Position numbers and translations under genes: made by a program. This document shows positions 15,272-18,546 of a DNA stretch of 18,546 nucleotides, one piece after another (position 1 is the first letter of the stretch; each line of letters begins with the position of its first letter). The notes beneath the pieces are model-generated. The model saw only the letters and a program-made list of their open reading frames with translations. It did no database searches and was not told the DNA's origin. Source of the stretch: Bacteroidales bacterium (GTDB taxonomy: Bacteria > Bacteroidota > Bacteroidia > Bacteroidales > Muribaculaceae); contig CAAEIL010000257.1 in NCBI GenBank assembly GCA_900755985.1, forward strand, positions 1-18,546, in the 5' to 3' direction.

Positions 15272-15343
15272 TCCGATAATCGGAAGCCGGTACCACAGGT
15301 CACTGCTTCATGTTAATTTCTAACACAATAAGCTAATCATATA

Positions 15344-16825
15344 ATGGCAATTGAACTAAAAGGTCTCACCAAACGTGCAGACAATTACTCGCAATGGTAT
15401 AACGAACTCGTCGTCAAGGCTGATTTGGCCGAACAATCGGCAGTGCGCGGATGCATGGTCATCAAACCTTACGGCTATGCTATCTGGGAAAAGATGCAGC
15501 AGACTCTGGACCGTCTGTTCAAGGAAACGGGCGTGCAAAATGCTTATTTCCCACTGCTTATTCCCAAATCGTATCTGTGCCGCGAAGCCGAGCATGTCGA
15601 AGGGTTCGCCAAAGAATGTGCCGTCGTGACACACTACCGTCTGAAAAACGACCCTGAAGGCAAAGGCGTTGTCGTCGACCCCGAAGCCCGTCTCGAAGAG
15701 GAACTTATAGTACGCCCCACATCCGAAACTATCATCTGGGGTACATATAAAAACTGGATTCACTCGTGGCGTGACCTGCCTCTGCTCGTCAATCAGTGGG
15801 CCAACGTCATGCGTTGGGAAATGCGCACACGCATGTTTCTGCGCACTGCCGAATTCCTGTGGCAGGAAGGCCACTGCGCCCACGCGACCGCCGAGGAGTC
15901 TGAGGCCCGCACCGTCCAAATGATTAATCTCTATGCCGACTTTGCCGAAAAATATATGGCGATGCCCGTCATCAAGGGTGTAAAGACTGCCAACGAACGT
16001 TTTGCCGGCGCTCTCAATACCTATACAATCGAAGCCATGATGCAAGACGGCAAAGCTCTGCAGTCGGGTACATCACACAACCTGGGTCAGAACTTCGCAA
16101 AGGCTTTCGACGTAACTTTCGCCAACAAGGATAACAAACCCGAATATGTCTGGGCCAACTCATGGGGTGTGTCTACACGCCTTATGGGTGCGCTGATTAT
16201 GACACACTCCGACGATAACGGTCTTGTGCTCCCTCCGCACCTCGCCCCCATTCAGGTGGTCATAATCCCTATTTTCAAGAACGCCGAGCAGCTTGACCTT
16301 ATCCGTCGGACTGTCAACCCCATTATAGAACGCCTCAAAGAGCTGGGCGTCAGCGTCAAATTCGACGACGCCGACAACAAACGTCCCGGATTCAAGTTTG
16401 CCGACTATGAGATAAAGGGCGTGCCCGTACGTCTCGCAATAGGTGCGCGCGACATCGAAAACGACACCGTCGAACTGATGCGCCGCGACACTCTCGAAAA
16501 AGAAATCCTGCCACTCGAAGGCATCGCCGAACACATTGCCGGACTGCTTGAGGATATTCAGAACAACATTTATCAGAAAGCGCTGAAGCTACGCCGGGAA
16601 AAGACATACATCTGCGACTCGTACGACGAGTTCAAGGAGAAAATCGAAGACGGCGGCTTCTTCCTGTGCCACTGGGACGGCACCACCGAAACCGAAGAGC
16701 GCATCAAGGAAGAAACCAAAGCCACTATACGGTGTATACCCCTTGACGGCGACGACGAGCCCGGCGTATGCATGGTCACCGGCCGTCCTTCGAAACGCCG
16801 CGTCATAATCGCCCGCAACTATTAA
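15344..16825 (+). CDS. proS: Prolyl-tRNA synthetase, archaeal/eukaryal-type
   Basis: This is a 493-residue class II aminoacyl-tRNA synthetase that charges tRNA-Pro in the cytoplasm. It carries the shorter architecture without the inserted editing domain of typical bacterial enzymes: catalytic core with RPTSET (124-129), motif 2 around RWEMRTRMFLRTAEFLWQEG (157-176), HNLGQNFAKAF (245-255) and motif 3 GVSTRLMGALIMTHSDDNG (275-293). Then comes the anticodon-binding domain (about 300-410) and a C-terminal zinc-type domain with Cys424, Cys442, Cys464 and Cys476. The chain ends in RNY; a C-terminal tyrosine is typical of the archaeal/eukaryal-type family. This type is normal for Bacteroidetes. Its own promoter lies upstream; a glycosyltransferase gene follows 24 nt later, so the two are probably co-transcribed. 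Confidence 0.97.
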   Translation: MAIELKGLTKRADNYSQWYNELVVKADLAEQSAVRGCMVIKPYGYAIWEKMQQTLDRLFKETGVQNAYFPLLIPKSYLCREAEHVEGFAKECAVVTHYRLKNDPEGKGVVVDPEARLEEELIVRPTSETIIWGTYKNWIHSWRDLPLLVNQWANVMRWEMRTRMFLRTAEFLWQEGHCAHATAEESEARTVQMINLYADFAEKYMAMPVIKGVKTANERFAGALNTYTIEAMMQDGKALQSGTSHNLGQNFAKAFDVTFANKDNKPEYVWANSWGVSTRLMGALIMTHSDDNGLVLPPHLAPIQVVIIPIFKNAEQLDLIRRTVNPIIERLKELGVSVKFDDADNKRPGFKFADYEIKGVPVRLAIGARDIENDTVELMRRDTLEKEILPLEGIAEHIAGLLEDIQNNIYQKALKLRREKTYICDSYDEFKEKIEDGGFFLCHWDGTTETEERIKEETKATIRCIPLDGDDEPGVCMVTGRPSKRRVIIARNY

Positions 16826-16849
16826 TCCCCACTTTCGATTAAGTCTCTC

Positions 16850-17803
16850 ATGGATAAATTGCCCGTAATCGCCATAATTCTGCCTTGCTACAACGAGGAG
16901 GAAGCGCTGTCTGTCAGCGCTCCTGCCCTGCTGTCACTGCTTGACCGCATGACCGCCGAAGGTCTGGTCAGTCCCGAAAGTTACCTTATGTGCTCGAATG
17001 ACGGCTCGCGTGACAACACTTGGCAGGTAATCGAGAAACTGCATGCCGCCGACCCTCGTGTCAAAGCCATTTCACTGGCACACAACCGCGGGCATCAGTA
17101 CGCCCTGCTCGCCGGACTTATGACTGTTCACGGACATTGCGATGCTGCTGTTTCGATAGATGCCGACCTACAGGATGACATCGAGGCCATCGTCGAGATG
17201 GTGCGTCGCTTCCGTCAGGGCGATGAAATTGTATATGGCGTACGCTCGTCGCGTGCCACCGACACTTGGTTCAAACGCAATACGGCTCACGCCTTCTATC
17301 GTTTTCAAAAATCGATGGGCCTTGACACCATATACGACCATGCCGATTATCGCCTGATGTCTGACCGCGCCCTCGGGCTTCTCAGCGAGTACGGCGAGTC
17401 TAATCTTTTCCTGCGCGGCATCATTCCCAATATCGGTCTGAAAAGTTCGATAGTGACCTATGACCGTGCGCCCCGTGTCGCCGGCGAGTCAAAATATCCG
17501 CTGAAAAAGATGATAGCCTTCTCTATCGACGGCATCACCTCTTTCTCGGCCAAACCTATACGCATGATATTCATGACCGGCCTTGTGCTGCTTCTCATTG
17601 ACATCGCCGTGGCCATTTGGGTCCTCATAGCGCATTTCTCACATCACGCCATTTCCGGCTGGTCTTCGCTGATGCTTTCGGTATGGTTCTTGGGGTCATT
17701 GATACTTATGGGCATAGGCATAGTCGGCGAATACATAGGCAAAATATTCATTGAGGTCAAAAACCGTCCCCGCTACGCTATCGCAGAGAAACTATGGGAC
17801 TGA
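16850..17803 (+). CDS. Polyprenyl-phosphate glycosyltransferase, family 2 (GtrB/DPM1-like)
   Basis: This is a 317-residue membrane protein. The N-terminal GT-A domain begins IAIILPCYNEEEAL (7-20), has NDGSRDNT (50-57), the metal/nucleotide motif SIDADLQDD (102-110) and the RVAGESKYPLKKM motif (209-221) typical of enzymes that move a sugar from a nucleotide to undecaprenyl or dolichyl phosphate. Two hydrophobic segments follow (about 237-262 and 270-295), with a C-terminal tail IEVKNRPRYAI as in GtrB/YfdH-like proteins. The lipid-linked sugar would serve surface glycan or lipopolysaccharide modification, or glycoprotein synthesis; which sugar cannot be told. It follows proS by 24 nt. No matching flippase or acceptor transferase is in the window. 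ATG at 16850 is the only sensible start. Confidence 0.92.
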   Translation: MDKLPVIAIILPCYNEEEALSVSAPALLSLLDRMTAEGLVSPESYLMCSNDGSRDNTWQVIEKLHAADPRVKAISLAHNRGHQYALLAGLMTVHGHCDAAVSIDADLQDDIEAIVEMVRRFRQGDEIVYGVRSSRATDTWFKRNTAHAFYRFQKSMGLDTIYDHADYRLMSDRALGLLSEYGESNLFLRGIIPNIGLKSSIVTYDRAPRVAGESKYPLKKMIAFSIDGITSFSAKPIRMIFMTGLVLLLIDIAVAIWVLIAHFSHHAISGWSSLMLSVWFLGSLILMGIGIVGEYIGKIFIEVKNRPRYAIAEKLWD

Positions 17804-17906
17804 ACGCCCCGACTCTATGTTCACGGCTTTTACCCCCTACCCTTACTCGGCAGGACGTTGCCCGATGTACAAAGACATACTATCCTTGCCACACATTAAA
17901 CTAGAC

Positions 17907-17920
17907 ATGCCTTAGGGCAT
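17907..17920. promoter_or_regulatory. Near-palindrome upstream of the HU-like genes
   Basis: atgcc (17907-17911) and ggcat (17916-17920) surround ttag, making an almost perfect 14-nt palindrome 30 nt before the GTG start at 17950. The 146-nt gap after the glycosyltransferase shows no TAnnTTTG box and no strong terminator. An operator, possibly autoregulatory, is one possibility. Confidence 0.3.
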
Positions 17921-17949
17921 AATAACCCACAACAAACACTTGACAAGCA

Positions 17950-18240
17950 GTGGATTCCCGTTCATTCAACTCTCACCTTGCAGCCGCTGCCGGAATTTCG
18001 GCACGCGAAGCCGCCATACTCACCGATCATCTATCCTCCACCTTGAGACAGGCTCTGTCCGAGCTTGACAACGTGGCCATACCCGGATTCGGTACATTCC
18101 ACGCCCTTAAAACCGACGAGCATATCGAAACCGACCCCGAACGACGCGTATCCATGCTCATGCCGCCTACTATTAACGTAGAATTCACCCCCGGAACTCA
18201 ACTGCGCAAAACAGCCGAACAAAAAGCATCACAACAATGA
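17950..18240 (+). CDS. Divergent HU/IHF-family DNA-binding protein
   Basis: This is a 96-residue protein. The start is GTG at 17950, because the only in-frame ATGs are late in the domain. The HU fold is visible: two N-terminal helices (NSHLAAAAGISAREAAILTD and following), the turn IPGFGTF (44-50), the arm (51-74) and the end INVEFTPGTQLRKTA (75-89). The arm has full length relative to HU, but the canonical Arg-Asn-Pro tip reads Thr-Asp-Pro (61-63) and the arm is acidic (TDEHIETDPE), so DNA intercalation may be changed. HU/IHF proteins bend or coat DNA in the nucleoid. Its stop overlaps the next HU-like start by 4 nt (ATGA), suggesting the two are made together and may form a heterodimer. Confidence 0.85.
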   Translation: MDSRSFNSHLAAAAGISAREAAILTDHLSSTLRQALSELDNVAIPGFGTFHALKTDEHIETDPERRVSMLMPPTINVEFTPGTQLRKTAEQKASQQ

Positions 18241-18546
18241 ACAACACGCTGCCACTTCCAGTCATAGCGCGTAGATTCGCCGAGGCCGCTCAACTTGACG
18301 AACCTACAGCCACAGCTTTTGTCCGTGAGTTTTTCGGCCTTATAGCCCGCACGCTTGCCGAGGGCGAACAGGTGCGAATCAAAGGTCTTGGCACATTTAC
18401 CTACAGCCACGAAGGCGAGCATAATATCATATTCATCGCCGACCGCGACTTCGCAGCTCAGGTCAACGCACCCTTCGAGGCCTTCGGACCGGTCGAAATC
18501 CCCGAAGGTTTCGATGCCGCAGGCCTCGGCACACCCGCCTACGAGC
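18237..18546 (+). CDS. HU-family protein with shortened arm and C-terminal extension, 3'-truncated by window edge
   Basis: The frame opens with ATG at 18237, overlapping the upstream stop, and stays open through the window end (103 codons seen). The N-terminal part is HU-like: PVIARRFAEAAQL, TATAFVREFFGLIARTLAEG and VRIKGLGTF (46-54). Only about nine residues separate GTF from the strand IIFIADRDFA, where HU normally has some 27, so most of the DNA-binding arm is absent. Then AAQVNAPFEAFGPVEIPEG (73-91) matches the conserved segment of larger Bacteroidales HU-family proteins that carry C-terminal extensions. The rest, which may hold another domain, lies outside the window. Together with the preceding gene it suggests a two-subunit nucleoid or envelope-linked complex; that is inference. 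Confidence 0.82.
   Translation, partial: MNNTLPLPVIARRFAEAAQLDEPTATAFVREFFGLIARTLAEGEQVRIKGLGTFTYSHEGEHNIIFIADRDFAAQVNAPFEAFGPVEIPEGFDAAGLGTPAYE

Larger units (their letters stand above)
15033..15343. other. Divergent intergenic region between kinase operon and proS
   Basis: These 311 nt hold no convincing gene. From left to right they contain the kinase -7 box (15040-15047), a GC-rich hairpin (15106-15129), a tandem 11-nt direct repeat caacattc(c/g)gg at 15189-15199 and 15200-15210, a second direct repeat gcttttatat at 15210-15219 and 15226-15235, the proS promoter (15241-15271) and its leader of about 65 nt. I see no tRNA, T-box or riboswitch-like fold in the leader. Confidence 0.7.

Noticed and set aside
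15272..15343. T-box or riboswitch in the proS leader
   Set aside because: The leader is only about 65 nt and lacks T-box landmarks; such elements are not expected before proS in this phylum.
15356..16045. 229-codon open frame antisense to proS
   Set aside because: It mirrors the proS codons and shows no domain; proS is certain.

Overview
The window reads as a chromosomal segment of a Bacteroidales bacterium, most likely from the Muribaculaceae/Bacteroides/Prevotella side. The basis is mixed. Seen in the sequence: promoters of the Bacteroidetes type (TTTG, about 20 nt, TAnnTTTG), start codons without clear Shine-Dalgarno sites, a lipoprotein with acidic residues just after the lipidated cysteine, a C-terminal tail of the type IX secretion kind, an archaeal/eukaryal-type prolyl-tRNA synthetase ending in tyrosine, and a DUF3316-like outer-membrane protein. 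The genus assignment is inference.

Layout. (1) 1-704, plus strand: the 3' part of a Sel1-repeat protein made of almost identical 108-bp units. It converges on a minus-strand gene, with a bidirectional hairpin terminator at 762-798. (2) 939-2654, minus: a secreted multi-module protein with a sorting tail, possibly starch-binding-like, with its own promoter and a palindromic leader. (3) 2845-7558, minus: a compact unit of topoisomerase IV subunit A (parC), a DUF3316-like barrel and an S41-family lipoprotein protease. The genes are joined by a 1-nt overlap and a 2-nt gap behind a very good promoter. (4) 7827-8885, minus: a secreted leucine-rich-repeat protein between two terminators. (5) 9057-15032, minus: two paralogous TPR-type sensor histidine kinases overlapping by 4 nt, followed 43 nt later by the replicative helicase gene dnaB, which ends in an intrinsic terminator. 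(6) 15033-15343: a divergent regulatory region. (7) 15344-17803, plus: proS and a polyprenyl-phosphate glycosyltransferase. (8) 17950-18546, plus: two overlapping HU/IHF-family genes, the second cut by the window end.

Most of the core genes (parC, dnaB, proS) are ordinary. The most notable item is the kinase pair. The upstream protein keeps a complete ATP-binding domain. Its tandem paralogue keeps the phospho-acceptor histidine but has lost both N-box asparagines and the G1 and G2 glycine motifs, so it looks like a pseudokinase partner. No response regulator lies nearby, and the pair sits directly in front of dnaB. Other points of interest are a single codon that differs in all six Sel1 repeats, coupling of an essential topoisomerase gene to two envelope genes, and an HU-like protein that lacks most of its DNA-binding arm.
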